NCBI GenBank assembly: GCA_967755175.1
Contig: CBRAFO010000034.1
Location: 1-33,472, forward strand
Direction: 5' to 3'
DNA: 33,472 nucleotides
Origin: Rariglobus sp967755175
GTDB lineage: Bacteria; Verrucomicrobiota; Verrucomicrobiia; Opitutales; Opitutaceae
Positions 7,663-15,805 of the stretch are shown piece by piece. The position numbers and the translations under genes were made by a program. Numbering within the stretch: position 1 is the first letter of the stretch; every line of letters starts with the position of its first letter. The notes beneath the pieces are model-generated. The model was not told where the DNA came from. It searched no databases and was given only the letters and a program-made list of their open reading frames with translations.

Positions 7663-8897
7663 GGATGACTGCGCAGGACGAGACTGAGCCAGATCAGGCA
7701 GCGTTCGGGCCAGCCGGCCTTGCCGCTGGAGGTGAGGACCTTGGCGAGCTGGCCGAGGTTTTCCGGTTTCAGCTTGCCGGGATCGACCTCGATGGTGAGG
7801 CGGAGCATGGAGGCGTCGAGGGACAGGGTGTTGATGGCGCTGGAACTGCGGGCGTTTTGTTCCTGCACCTGGATGTCGGCGACGCGGCCCTCGATGAAGC
7901 GCGACTCGGCGACGAGGTAAACGTCGGCGCGGTCGCCGATCGCGATCGTGTTCATGAAGTCGCGCCGGAAATAGGCCTCGATGAAGAGGGATCGGGTGTC
8001 GGCGATATCGGCGACGCTTTCGTCGTTGAGCACGGATTCTCCGGGCACCACCTGCAGGCGCCAGACGATGCCTTCGATGGGGGTGGTGAGGTCGTAGGCG
8101 AGGTCCGTTTGCTGGTGGTTGCGGACCGAGTTGAGCTGGTTTTCGGCCTCGCCTAGCTTGGCGTTGAGCGCGAGGCGCTGGATGCGGAGGTTGCCGAGGT
8201 CTTGCTCGTAGGCGTTGATGCGGGCCAGCAGGGCTTCGACAGAGTCTGAGGCTTGGACGACGCTGGAACCGCGGCGGACGGCTTCGTCACGGGCGTTGAG
8301 CGTGGTGAGCAGGGTCTCCGCATCTTGGAGGTTTTTTTCCGCATCGAGGGTTTGCTGGCGGGTTTCCGACCATTGGGCGGAAGTGATAATGCCCTCGCTG
8401 AAGAGTGGGGCGGCGCGGTCTTCGAGGGCTTTTTTGGCGGCGAGGCTTTCGCTGACGATGCGGACTTTTTCCTGGGCGGCGCGCCGATTCTGAACGAGGG
8501 CCTGCCGTGCACCCGCGCTGGCGGCGTCCACTTCAGCCTGGGTTTCCTTGCGCTTGGTTTCACGGGCCTCGATGGCCCGGTCGATGGAGTCCTGTTGTTC
8601 CTGGAGTTTGGAGAGGGCAAAGGTGCGCTCCTGGAGTTCGTGGCTGATCTGATCGGGGTCACGAAGAACGCGGCCGATGCGGTCGCCGGGGTGAAGGGGC
8701 GTCGAACGGTTGGGCACGAGATCGGCGATCCGGCCCGGGTCCTTGGCGTGAAGCGTGACCCTCTTCGCGTTGACGATGGCGTGGGTGCTGAAGGGGAACA
8801 GCGGTGGGAGGAGCAGCGCCCAAAGGGAGATGGCGATGAGCCCGAGCGCACAGGCGATTCGCGGGACCCGCAGGTATTTGCCGAACTTGCTTGGCAT
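7659..8897 (-). CDS. HlyD-family periplasmic adaptor (membrane fusion protein)
   Basis: A 412-residue protein anchored by one N-terminal helix (IACALGLIAISLWALLLPPL). It has a split barrel-sandwich/lipoyl half (IVNAKRVTLHAKDPGRIADL), a long coiled coil (about 75-240, rich in Glu, Gln, Arg and Ala), the second half (TPIEGIVWRL), and a beta-barrel region (LFIEAYFRRDF, GDRADVYL). Such adaptors link an inner-membrane component to a TolC channel. A GTG at 8990 lengthens the frame, but the ATG at 8897 leaves a compact basic N-terminus before the anchor. It is the first gene of the operon, and its stop overlaps the GT2 start. The architecture recalls Alg44 and the BgsB partner of bacterial mixed-linkage glucan synthase, without a PilZ domain. 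Confidence 0.87.
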   Translation of the reverse strand: MPSKFGKYLRVPRIACALGLIAISLWALLLPPLFPFSTHAIVNAKRVTLHAKDPGRIADLVPNRSTPLHPGDRIGRVLRDPDQISHELQERTFALSKLQEQQDSIDRAIEARETKRKETQAEVDAASAGARQALVQNRRAAQEKVRIVSESLAAKKALEDRAAPLFSEGIITSAQWSETRQQTLDAEKNLQDAETLLTTLNARDEAVRRGSSVVQASDSVEALLARINAYEQDLGNLRIQRLALNAKLGEAENQLNSVRNHQQTDLAYDLTTPIEGIVWRLQVVPGESVLNDESVADIADTRSLFIEAYFRRDFMNTIAIGDRADVYLVAESRFIEGRVADIQVQEQNARSSSAINTLSLDASMLRLTIEVDPGKLKPENLGQLAKVLTSSGKAGWPERCLIWLSLVLRSHP

Positions 8898-9026
8898 GAT
8901 CAGGGGATGCGGGAGGGAGGAAGTCGGCGGAGGAAGGTGAGGGCGCGAACAAGACCGAAATGTCAGGCGGGGTGGCGATACACCCGGCACGGTATGAATG
9001 CGGACGGTTAAGTTGAGGAACTGTTG

Positions 9027-9092
9027 AGTATAAGAGGCCCATTTAAACCCAAGAATTTTTTCGCCAAACTTTTACTCAATGTATTTACATTG
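9027..9092 (-). promoter_or_regulatory. Candidate promoter and operator of the polysaccharide operon
   Basis: The 324 bases between the HlyD start and sufD hold an AT-rich island unlike the surrounding GC-rich DNA. It contains a -10-like TATACT on the minus strand (9032-9027). Upstream is a perfect 7-2-7 inverted repeat CAATGTA-TT-TACATTG (9077-9092) that could bind a dimeric regulator. No convincing -35 hexamer is seen at ideal spacing. The assignment rests on position and symmetry only. Confidence 0.4.
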
Positions 9093-9159
9093 CGCGGTTT
9101 AGGTGTCGGCAGGCTTTGATGATTGCCGGTCGGTTGCTGCATGGGTGGAGGCAGGGCAC

Positions 9160-9187
9160 AAAAAAGCCGGGGGATTTTCCCCGGCTT
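9160..9187 (-). terminator. Intrinsic terminator of the fur-suf operon
   Basis: The stem AAGCCGGGG/CCCCGGCTT (9164-9172 with 9179-9187) has a 6-base loop and is followed on the minus strand by TTTTTTGTG. It lies 34 bases past the sufD stop in the correct orientation. Confidence 0.88.
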
Positions 9188-9221
9188 GAAACAGGTCGGC
9201 CGCCCGGTCTGGACGGACGGT

Positions 9222-10535
9222 TTACTTTTTGAACTTCGACTCGATCAGCGTGCGGAGGGACGCGTGGAGGTCTTCGTTTTCGAGTTTGTTGAGCACTTCT
9301 TCGAAGAACGCGAAGACGAGCATTTCTTTCGCGGCTTGTGGATTGATGCCGCGGGACTGGAGGTAGAACTCTTGCTCGGGTTCGATGCGGGAGCTGGTGG
9401 AACCGTGGCTGCAACGGACGTCGTTGGCCTGAATCTCCAAGCCGGGGAGGCTGTGAGCCTCGGCTTCGTCGGAGAGCATCAGGTTGCGGTTCTTCTGGTA
9501 GGCGTCGGTCTTCTGGGCGTCGGGCTCGACGATGATCAGGCCGGAGAAGATGGTCTTCGCCGTGTCGAGGAGCGCGTTTTTGTAGAGGAGGTTCGACGTG
9601 GTGTTGGGCGCAACGTGGGTCTGGAGCGTGCGCTGGTCGAATTCCTGTGAGCCGGTCGCGACGGTGAGGGCGAGCATCTCGGAGTGAGCGCCGGGGCCGA
9701 GGAGGCGGCTGTGGGACTCGTGGCGAGCCTGGCGTCCGCCGAGGTGGACGTTGAGCGAGAGGACCTTGGCGTCGCGTTCGGCGACGATGGAGTTGGTCTG
9801 GAAGGCGAGGGTGTCGCGGGACCAGTTTTGAGCGCCGACGTAGGTGAGCTGCGCGCCGGCGGCGGCGTGGAGATCATTCACACCGCTGGCGAGGTGGCGG
9901 GATTTGTCGGCAGAGACGAAGAACTCAACGAGGGTGGCCTTGGCGTTTTCACCGAGGACGACGATCGTGTGGGGGAAGGTGGCCTTGTTGGCGCCGGAGA
10001 GGGTGTGCTGGACGACGAAGGGTTCGGTGATCTCGACGCCTTTGGGAACGTAGAGGACGGTGCCGGAGCTGGTGAAAGCGGTGTTGAGGGCGACGAACTT
10101 TTCGCTGCCGAGATTGGCCGGAAGCTTTTGGAAATACTGGCGAACGAGATCGCCGTGTTGGACGAGGGCTTCGTCGAGGGGGGCGAAGATCACGCCTTTG
10201 GCGAGCAGGTCGGCGGAGAGGACGCTGCGGGAGACGAGCTGGCGATTGGAGAAAATCATCTCCGCGGCATGGGGGAAATCCGAGAGGTTTGGGATGTGTT
10301 GGGACGCCTCCTCGGGGACGGAGAACCCGTCGAGGTCGAGGGTCTGGATGTTGCTGAAGCGCCAGGTCTCGTCGGTGCGACTGGGATCGGGCAACGAGTT
10401 GAACTGTTTCCACGCGGCGGCCTTGGCTTCGAGCCACCAGGCGGGGAGGTAGCTGCGTTGCGAGAGGTGCTGCGCAAAGCGGACGGAGTCGAGGCCGGTG
10501 GAGGCGGGAGCGGGTGCGAGGGCGGTGGCGGACAT
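9222..10535 (-). CDS. sufD: Fe-S cluster assembly protein SufD
   Basis: A SufBD-fold beta-helix protein of 437 residues that partners SufB in the SufBC2D scaffold. The N-terminal helical part (SYLPAWWLEAKAAAWKQF, RTDETWRFSNI) and the C-terminal signature RCSHGSTSSRIEPEQEFYL are typical. The His in CSHG corresponds to the functionally important SufD His360 of E. coli. Last gene of the fur-sufC-sufB-sufD run, followed by a terminator. It is separated from sufB by 114 bases that hold a long pyrimidine/purine hairpin, so its translation is not directly coupled to sufB. SufD rather than a second SufB is chosen because the protein lacks the SufB GCKNNTECD-type cysteine block. Confidence 0.94.
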   Translation of the reverse strand: MSATALAPAPASTGLDSVRFAQHLSQRSYLPAWWLEAKAAAWKQFNSLPDPSRTDETWRFSNIQTLDLDGFSVPEEASQHIPNLSDFPHAAEMIFSNRQLVSRSVLSADLLAKGVIFAPLDEALVQHGDLVRQYFQKLPANLGSEKFVALNTAFTSSGTVLYVPKGVEITEPFVVQHTLSGANKATFPHTIVVLGENAKATLVEFFVSADKSRHLASGVNDLHAAAGAQLTYVGAQNWSRDTLAFQTNSIVAERDAKVLSLNVHLGGRQARHESHSRLLGPGAHSEMLALTVATGSQEFDQRTLQTHVAPNTTSNLLYKNALLDTAKTIFSGLIIVEPDAQKTDAYQKNRNLMLSDEAEAHSLPGLEIQANDVRCSHGSTSSRIEPEQEFYLQSRGINPQAAKEMLVFAFFEEVLNKLENEDLHASLRTLIESKFKK

Positions 10536-10546
10536 GCTGGAGTGTT

Positions 10547-10649
10547 CTTTATTCTTTATCTTAATCTTTCTCTTTCCTCCCGGTGCTTTCTTTTCAGGCC
10601 CCGGAGGAGGGAGAAAGAGAAAGATTAAGAGGAAAGAGAAAGAGGTTAA
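10547..10649. repeat. Pyrimidine/purine inverted repeat, copy A (sufB-sufD gap)
   Basis: A pyrimidine-rich arm and a purine-rich arm form a long hairpin. The core is an 18-bp perfect match: TCTTAATCTTTCTCTTTC (10559-10576) with its complement at 10613-10630. It begins directly at the sufB stop. Read with transcription, the pyrimidine arm comes first and the purine arm precedes the sufD start. Copies B and C lie at 29980-30080 and 30570-30660. Nineteen bases (10613-10631) are identical in copy C. Confidence 0.85.
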
Positions 10650-12098
10650 TCAGCCGACCGAGCCTTCCATTTCGAGGTCGATGAGGCGCTTGAGCTCGAC
10701 CGAGTATTCCATGGGGAACTGGCGGACGAGGTCGTTCACAAAGCCGTTCACGGCGAGGCTCATTGCCTGCGCTTCGGTGAGGCCGCGTTGCTGCATGTAG
10801 AAGATCTGCTCTTCGTTGACCTTGGATACGCTCGCTTCGTGCTGCACGGCATGGGTGTCGCCGCGCACGGTGATGGCGGGATACGTGTCGGTGCGGCTGT
10901 TGGTGTTGATCAGCAGCGCGTCGCACTCGGTGTTGTTTTTGCAACCCTTCAAGTGCTTCGGGATGTGGACCTGTCCGCGGTAGGTCGAGCGGCCCTGGCC
11001 GACGGAGATCGACTTGGCGACGATGACCGAGGTGGTGTCGTCGGCGGCGTGGATCATCTTGGCGCCGGTGTCCTGGTGCTGGCCGTCGTTGGCGAGGGCG
11101 ATGGAGATGACTTCGCCGCGGGCGCGTTTGCCCTTCAGGACAACGCCCGGATATTTCATGGTGAGGCGGCTGCCGATGTTGCAGTCGATCCACTTGATCT
11201 CGGCGTCCTCGTGGGCAACGCCGCGCTTGGTGACGAGGTTGAAGACGTTGTTCGCCCAGTTCTGGACGGTGATGTATTGGATCTTGGCGCCCTTGAGGGC
11301 GACGAGTTCGACCACGGCGGAGTGGAGCGTGGAGGTGGAGAACTTGGGGGCGGTGCAGCCTTCCATGTAAACGACCTCGGAGCCTTCGTCGGCGATGATG
11401 AGGGTGCGCTCGAACTGGCCGAAGTTTTCCGCGTTGATGCGGAAGTAGGCTTGGAGCGGCTGGGCGACTTTTACGCCGGGCGGCACGTAGATGAAGGAAC
11501 CGCCGGAGAACACCGCGCTGTTGAGGGCGGAGAACTTGTTGTCACCGGTCGGGATGACTTTGCCGAAGAACTTTTTGAAGATCTCCGGGTGCTCGCGGAG
11601 GGCTTCGGTCGAGTTGCAGAAGATAACGCCCTGCTTGGCGACGATGTCCTTGATGTTCGAATACGCGGCTTCGGAATCGAACTGGGCTTCGACGCCGGCG
11701 AGGAACTTGCGCTCCTGCTCGGGAATGCCGAGGCGTTCGAAGGTCTTCTTGATGTCGTCGGGCACTTCGTCCCACGTGCGCTTGGGCTTCTGGCCCTGCG
11801 AGAGGTAGTAACGGATTTTGCTGAAATCGATGTTGTTGAGGTCCGTCGTGGCCCAGTGCGTGGGCATGGGTTTGTCGAGGAACGTCTTCAACGCCTTGAG
11901 GCGGAATTCGAGGATCCACGGGGCCTCTTTCTTCACCGAGCTGATGTAGCGGACGGTGTTTTCGTTGAGGCCGGTGCCGGCGTCGAACTCGTAGTTAACG
12001 TTGTATTGGAAGTCGCCGACGGCCTGGTCGATGCCGCCGACGGGATTAACCTCCGTGGGGACTTCGTCGGCGGATGGGAGTGTGTCGATGTCGGGCAT
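10650..12098 (-). CDS. sufB: Fe-S cluster assembly scaffold SufB
   Basis: The main scaffold subunit of the SufBC2D complex, 482 residues, the usual length. It shows the N-terminal SufB block (YEFDAGTGLNENTVRYIS), the beta-helix core, and near the C-terminus GCKNNTECDALLINT followed by HEASVSKVNEEQIFYMQQRG. These match the region holding the cysteine and glutamate (E. coli Cys405, Glu434) used in nascent cluster assembly. The gene lies between sufC (83-base gap with a small palindrome) and sufD. No cysteine desulfurase (SufS) or SufE/SufU is encoded in this window, so sulfur supply must come from elsewhere in the genome. Confidence 0.96.
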   Translation of the reverse strand: MPDIDTLPSADEVPTEVNPVGGIDQAVGDFQYNVNYEFDAGTGLNENTVRYISSVKKEAPWILEFRLKALKTFLDKPMPTHWATTDLNNIDFSKIRYYLSQGQKPKRTWDEVPDDIKKTFERLGIPEQERKFLAGVEAQFDSEAAYSNIKDIVAKQGVIFCNSTEALREHPEIFKKFFGKVIPTGDNKFSALNSAVFSGGSFIYVPPGVKVAQPLQAYFRINAENFGQFERTLIIADEGSEVVYMEGCTAPKFSTSTLHSAVVELVALKGAKIQYITVQNWANNVFNLVTKRGVAHEDAEIKWIDCNIGSRLTMKYPGVVLKGKRARGEVISIALANDGQHQDTGAKMIHAADDTTSVIVAKSISVGQGRSTYRGQVHIPKHLKGCKNNTECDALLINTNSRTDTYPAITVRGDTHAVQHEASVSKVNEEQIFYMQQRGLTEAQAMSLAVNGFVNDLVRQFPMEYSVELKRLIDLEMEGSVG

Positions 12099-12146
12099 GG
12101 GAGCGGGTGGGTTGGCGGATGGAGCGGGTGCGCGGGCGGATGGTTT

Positions 12147-12176
12147 AGATCGCCTGCAAGCAGGCTCCTACATTTC
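12147..12176. repeat. Palindromic repeat after sufC
   Basis: The hairpin GCCTGC-AA-GCAGGC (12152-12165) is followed by TCCTACATTTC and lies 5 bases beyond the sufC stop. There is no T-run, so it is more like a REP-type palindrome or mRNA-stabilising hairpin than a terminator. Confidence 0.6.
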
Positions 12177-12181
12177 GGAGT

Positions 12182-12949
12182 TTAGACGGCGGCGAGCTCG
12201 GTTTTGACCCAGTCGTAGCCCTTGGCCTCGAGTTCGAGGGCGAGGGTTTTGTCGCCGGACTTCACGATGCGGCCGTCATACATGACGTGCACGAAATCGG
12301 GGACGATGTAATCGAGCAGGCGCTGGTAGTGAGTGATGAGGAGGACGCCGAGTTTGTCACCGCGCATGGCGTTGACGCCTTCGGCGACGATCTTGAGGGC
12401 GTCGATATCGAGGCCGGAGTCGGTCTCGTCCATGAGGGAGAACGACGGCTCGAGCATGGCCATCTGGAGGATCTCGCAGCGTTTCTTTTCGCCGCCGGAG
12501 AAGCCTTCATTCACGGAGCGGGAGGTGAACTTCCGGTCGATTTTGAGGAGGTCCATCTTGGCGTAGAGCTTCTTGTAGTAGCCGGTGGCATCGAGCTCTT
12601 CGCCTTCGGCCATGCGGGCCTGGACGGCGGCGCGGAGGAAGTTGGCGATGGAAACGCCGGGGATTTCGGAGGGATATTGGAAGGCGAGGAAGAGGCCGGC
12701 GCGGGCGCGTTCGTCGGGTTCCATTTCGAGGATGGACTTGCCGTCGAGGAGGACGTCGCCGCTGGTGATAACGTAGTCGGGGTGACCGGCGATGGCTTTG
12801 GAGAGCGTGGATTTGCCGGTGCCGTTCGGGCCCATGATGGCGTGCACTTCGCCGGTTTTGATCGTCAGGTTGAGGCCTTTGACGATGGGCTTTTCAGGGG
12901 TGGCGCTGAGGGCCACGACGAGGTCACAGATTTCGAGGGAGGAGGACAT
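12182..12949 (-). CDS. sufC: SUF-system ATPase SufC
   Basis: Soluble ABC-type ATPase that powers SufBD in Fe-S cluster assembly. The 255-residue product has Walker A GPNGTGKST (40-48), the Q-loop region FQYPSEIPGV (90-99), the SGGEKKR signature (151-157), and Walker B with the SufC-type SLMDETDSGLDID (171-183). It carries no membrane domain, as expected. It lies 74 bases downstream of the Fur-family gene and in the same direction. That gap shows neither a terminator nor a recognisable operator, so cotranscription with the regulator is likely. Confidence 0.96.
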   Translation of the reverse strand: MSSSLEICDLVVALSATPEKPIVKGLNLTIKTGEVHAIMGPNGTGKSTLSKAIAGHPDYVITSGDVLLDGKSILEMEPDERARAGLFLAFQYPSEIPGVSIANFLRAAVQARMAEGEELDATGYYKKLYAKMDLLKIDRKFTSRSVNEGFSGGEKKRCEILQMAMLEPSFSLMDETDSGLDIDALKIVAEGVNAMRGDKLGVLLITHYQRLLDYIVPDFVHVMYDGRIVKSGDKTLALELEAKGYDWVKTELAAV

Positions 12950-13023
12950 GATGGAAAGTTGAAGGAGCGAGTGGTGAGTAGCGGGTCGAGGTAGCGAGTA
13001 GTCGGAGGGCGGAGGCCAGAAGC

Positions 13024-13452
13024 TTAGCGGGAGGCGGGAACTTTACCGCGGAACGTGATCTCTATGGCGTCGGCATCGTAGCCGGGGGGCAGGATGGCCT
13101 TGATGTTGGCGAGGAGGTTGGCGGGCAGCTCGATGTCGTGCGTCGCGCCGGTGGTCTCGTCGTGGAAATGAGCGTGCGGGTGAAGATTCGGGCAGTAACG
13201 GGTCGGACCGCGTTCAAAGTTCACGGCGCGCACGAGGTCGCATTGCACGAGCGTTTCGAGGCAGTTATAAACCGTCGCGAGGGAAATGCCGGGGAGCTGA
13301 GACTTCACCCGGGCGAACACTTCGTCGGCCGTGGGGTGGTTCCGTTTGGTGAGGAGGGCGTCATACACGACCTCGCGCTGAGGGGTGTTGCGCAGGCCGC
13401 TGTCAGCGAGCTTTTGCGCAAGGGCGTCGGAGTGAATCCCGTGTGTGGACAT
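13024..13452 (-). CDS. Fur-family transcriptional regulator, Irr-like
   Basis: A 142-residue Fur-family repressor. Residues about 15-90 form the winged helix (NTPQREVVYDALL, HPTADEVFARV, SLATVYNCLETLV), followed by the dimerisation domain with the histidine cluster HPHAHFHDETTGATHDIELP. The two CxxC pairs that hold structural zinc in classical Fur, PerR and Zur are missing; only C121-like single cysteines occur. This resembles the rhizobial Irr-like branch. The frame is open to 13500, but the ATG at 13452 gives the standard N-terminus. Sitting directly upstream of sufCBD with two Fur/Irr-type inverted repeats ahead of it, it probably regulates its own operon in response to iron, heme or peroxide. 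The exact signal is not decidable here. Confidence 0.88.
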   Translation of the reverse strand: MSTHGIHSDALAQKLADSGLRNTPQREVVYDALLTKRNHPTADEVFARVKSQLPGISLATVYNCLETLVQCDLVRAVNFERGPTRYCPNLHPHAHFHDETTGATHDIELPANLLANIKAILPPGYDADAIEITFRGKVPASR

Positions 13453-13500
13453 GGTCGGATCGGTGAAGCGAAAAAAGAGAGGTCTGAATCCGACAAGCAA

Positions 13501-13544
13501 TTGGAATGATTCTAAGGTGCAAGTTGAAATTGGAATAGTTCCAA
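13501..13544. promoter_or_regulatory. Two Fur/Irr-type operators upstream of fur-suf
   Basis: Two 15-base inverted repeats start 49 bases above the regulator start: TTGGAATGATTCTAA (13501-13515) and TTGGAATAGTTCCAA (13530-13544). The second is a perfect 6-3-6 palindrome (TTGGAA/TTCCAA); the first has one mismatch. Centres are 29 bases apart, close to three helical turns. The layout matches 7-1-7 Fur/PerR boxes and also the Irr box (TTAGAA-N3-TTCTAA). On the minus strand the first site contains TAGAAT, a possible -10, so binding would occlude RNA polymerase. Confidence 0.68.
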
Positions 13545-13756
13545 AGAAGAGTTTGTGCTGCCTTGGGGTTACCGTGTAACCAGCTTAACCCTAGTATCTT
13601 GAACTGGTAATACAGGGAGTTAATCGGGCGAATGATGCCCGCTTTTAGTGTTACAGCAGGCACTTACATCGCTCTAAATATCCAAGAATAGCTCGATTGA
13701 GCTAAAGACGACACCGAGGGTGAACCCGATCTATGGGTGGGCTCCGACGCTTGTCA
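13545..13756. other. Rest of the intergenic region upstream of the operators
   Basis: The full gap between the Fur-family gene and the kinase is 304 bases and is distinctly AT-richer than the coding DNA. Beyond the operators it holds three short hairpins: GGTTAC/GTAACC (13567-13581), CGGGC/GCCCG followed on the plus strand by CTTTTA (13625-13647), and TAGCTC/GAGCTA (13689-13704). The last may help end the kinase transcript. I see no coding frame with a credible start. Confidence 0.4.
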
Positions 13757-15730
13757 CTACGGACGCAGGACGTCTCGTAAGGTGATGAGCAGGGTCTCAG
13801 CCGTGTAGGGCTTCGGGAGAAAGTGGGTCACGCCCGCACCGGCGGCCTTGGCCACGCGGCCGTTGGAATTGAGTCCGCTCGCCGCGATGATGAGGGTGCG
13901 CGGGTTGATGCGCATGAGGGCGTTGATGGTCGCGGGGCCATCCATGATGGGCATTACCATGTCGGTAAGGACGACTGCGATGGTGTCACGATTTTGGGCG
14001 TAAAGCGCGATGCCCTCGGCGCCATCGCTGGCGACGATCACCCGGTATCCAAACGATTCCAACGTCTGCTGGGTAATCGTGAGGATGGAAGTCTCGTCAT
14101 CGATCACGAGAATAACTTCGCCGTGACCACGGGGTAGATCGGTCATGACGGAAGTGTTAATCTCCGGCGCACGCAGGCTAGGGTCGGCGGGCAGAAAAAC
14201 CTTAAAGACACTGCCCTTGTTTTGCTCGCTGCAAACGGTGATGAAACCGCCATGGCTCCCCGTGATCGCATGGGCCGTGGAGAGGCCGAGGCCGGTGCCT
14301 TTGCCCACTGCCTTGGTGGTGAAAAACGGTTCGAAAATACGGTCAACCTCAGAGGCGGGAATGCCGCAGCCGGTATCGGCGATGCTGGCGCAGAGGTAGG
14401 CGCCGGGTTTGGCCTCACGGCTGGTGGCGGCGTATTGGTCGTCGATGGTGACGTTGTCGGCCGAAAGGGTTAGCACGCCTCCGTCGGGCATCGCGTCGCG
14501 GGCATTAACGACGAGGTTGAGCAACACTTGGTGGAGCTGCGTGGCATCGCCGGTGACGGCCCAGAGATCACGACCGAGATGGACTTCGGTGCGAATGGAT
14601 CGGGGAAAGGTTTCCGAGGCGATGCGGGCGACGTCTTTGAGGAGGTGCTCGACTTTGATAGCGACGCGATGGCCGCTCTCGATGCCGCGGGCGAAGGTGA
14701 GGACTTGGCGAACGAGGTCGGCGCCCCGGCGGGCGCTTTGCTCGACGGTATTGATCAGCTTGTGAGTGCCGGGATCAATGGCTTTGAGGCGCAGGAGTTC
14801 GACCGACATGAGGATCGGCGCGAGGACGTTATTGAGATCGTGGGCGATCCCGCCGGCGAGAGTGCCGATGCTCTCCATGCGCTGCGCGCGCAGGTATTGG
14901 GTGAGCAGCTTTTTGTGCTCGGTGATGTCCGTCATGCCGCCGACCATACGGACGGCCTTGCCGGAGGAATCACGGATGACGTGGCCGCGGTCTTGCACGA
15001 TGGCGTAGGCGCCGTCTTTGCGGAGATAGCGGTATTCCTCGGACCACGGAGCAGTGGTGGTGGCTTGAACCGTGGCCTTGTGAATGGAGGTGTAAACGCG
15101 TTCGCGGTCGTCGGGATGAATGCGATCCGCCCACCAGGACACTTCGGGGGAAATCTCGGCGCGGGGATATCCGAAGAGGGTGCAAAAGCCATCACTCCAC
15201 CAGAGCTGGTTGGCGACGAGGTCCCAGTCCCACACCGCGTCACTGGTGGCGCGTGAGACGAGTTGAAACCGCTCCTCGCTACGGCGAAGGTTTTCTTCGG
15301 TGGCGGTGCGCGTAGTGATATCGTTCGCGACCACGAGACGCGCGGGGTGACCGTTGTAGGCGATGCCGTGGGAGAAGACCTCCATCACCATCTTGGCACC
15401 GTTTTTTTTGCAATGGGTCCACACGCCGGATGCGCCGAGCTCGGGATCGAGGCTGGCAATATAAGCTTCGAGCGCGGGGACCTCTTCGGGCGGTCGGATG
15501 TCCCGGCTCGTGCGAGCCATAAACTCTTCCCGTGTGTAACCGTAAACGCGGAGCGCGGATTCGTTAACGGCCAGAAACTCGAAGGTCTTGGTGTCGTAAA
15601 CCCACACGGGGAGTGGGTTGCTATCGAAAAGAATGCGCTGCTGTTCCTCGCTCTGCAGTAGCGCCGCCTTGAGGCGCTCGCACTCGCCGGCGAGCGCGAC
15701 GAGTTCGGGTGAGGGGGGTAACTCTGCCAT
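13757..15730 (-). CDS. Soluble PAS-PAS hybrid histidine kinase with receiver domain
   Basis: A 657-residue signalling protein without membrane segments or signal peptide, so it should sense a cytosolic cue. In order: a short coiled start (10-32), PAS 1 (about 30-145), PAS 2 of the PAS-PAC type (about 150-275, WDWDLVANQLWWSDG), a HisKA-like domain with phospho-acceptor H297 in GGIAHDLNN, an HATPase with N-box NLVVNARDAM (405-414), G1 DTGCGIP (452-458) and G2 GTGLGLS (478-484), then a C-terminal receiver (539-655) with acidic pair DD (544-545), phospho-acceptor D590 and K640. No separate response regulator or output gene is adjacent, so it is an orphan hybrid kinase. Signal and target are unknown. 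Confidence 0.92.
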   Translation of the reverse strand: MAELPPSPELVALAGECERLKAALLQSEEQQRILFDSNPLPVWVYDTKTFEFLAVNESALRVYGYTREEFMARTSRDIRPPEEVPALEAYIASLDPELGASGVWTHCKKNGAKMVMEVFSHGIAYNGHPARLVVANDITTRTATEENLRRSEERFQLVSRATSDAVWDWDLVANQLWWSDGFCTLFGYPRAEISPEVSWWADRIHPDDRERVYTSIHKATVQATTTAPWSEEYRYLRKDGAYAIVQDRGHVIRDSSGKAVRMVGGMTDITEHKKLLTQYLRAQRMESIGTLAGGIAHDLNNVLAPILMSVELLRLKAIDPGTHKLINTVEQSARRGADLVRQVLTFARGIESGHRVAIKVEHLLKDVARIASETFPRSIRTEVHLGRDLWAVTGDATQLHQVLLNLVVNARDAMPDGGVLTLSADNVTIDDQYAATSREAKPGAYLCASIADTGCGIPASEVDRIFEPFFTTKAVGKGTGLGLSTAHAITGSHGGFITVCSEQNKGSVFKVFLPADPSLRAPEINTSVMTDLPRGHGEVILVIDDETSILTITQQTLESFGYRVIVASDGAEGIALYAQNRDTIAVVLTDMVMPIMDGPATINALMRINPRTLIIAASGLNSNGRVAKAAGAGVTHFLPKPYTAETLLITLRDVLRP

Positions 15731-15805
15731 CGGCCCTCATCTCACCCGCAAGCTTCCGCGAGGGAAAGCCCAAAGATGTCTCGGAGGCAGATGTTGTGAA
15801 CTCGC

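Noticed and set aside
13545..13756. Riboswitch or small RNA in the gap above the Fur-family gene
   Set aside because: The hairpins there are short and do not assemble into a recognisable riboswitch; only the two operators are convincing.
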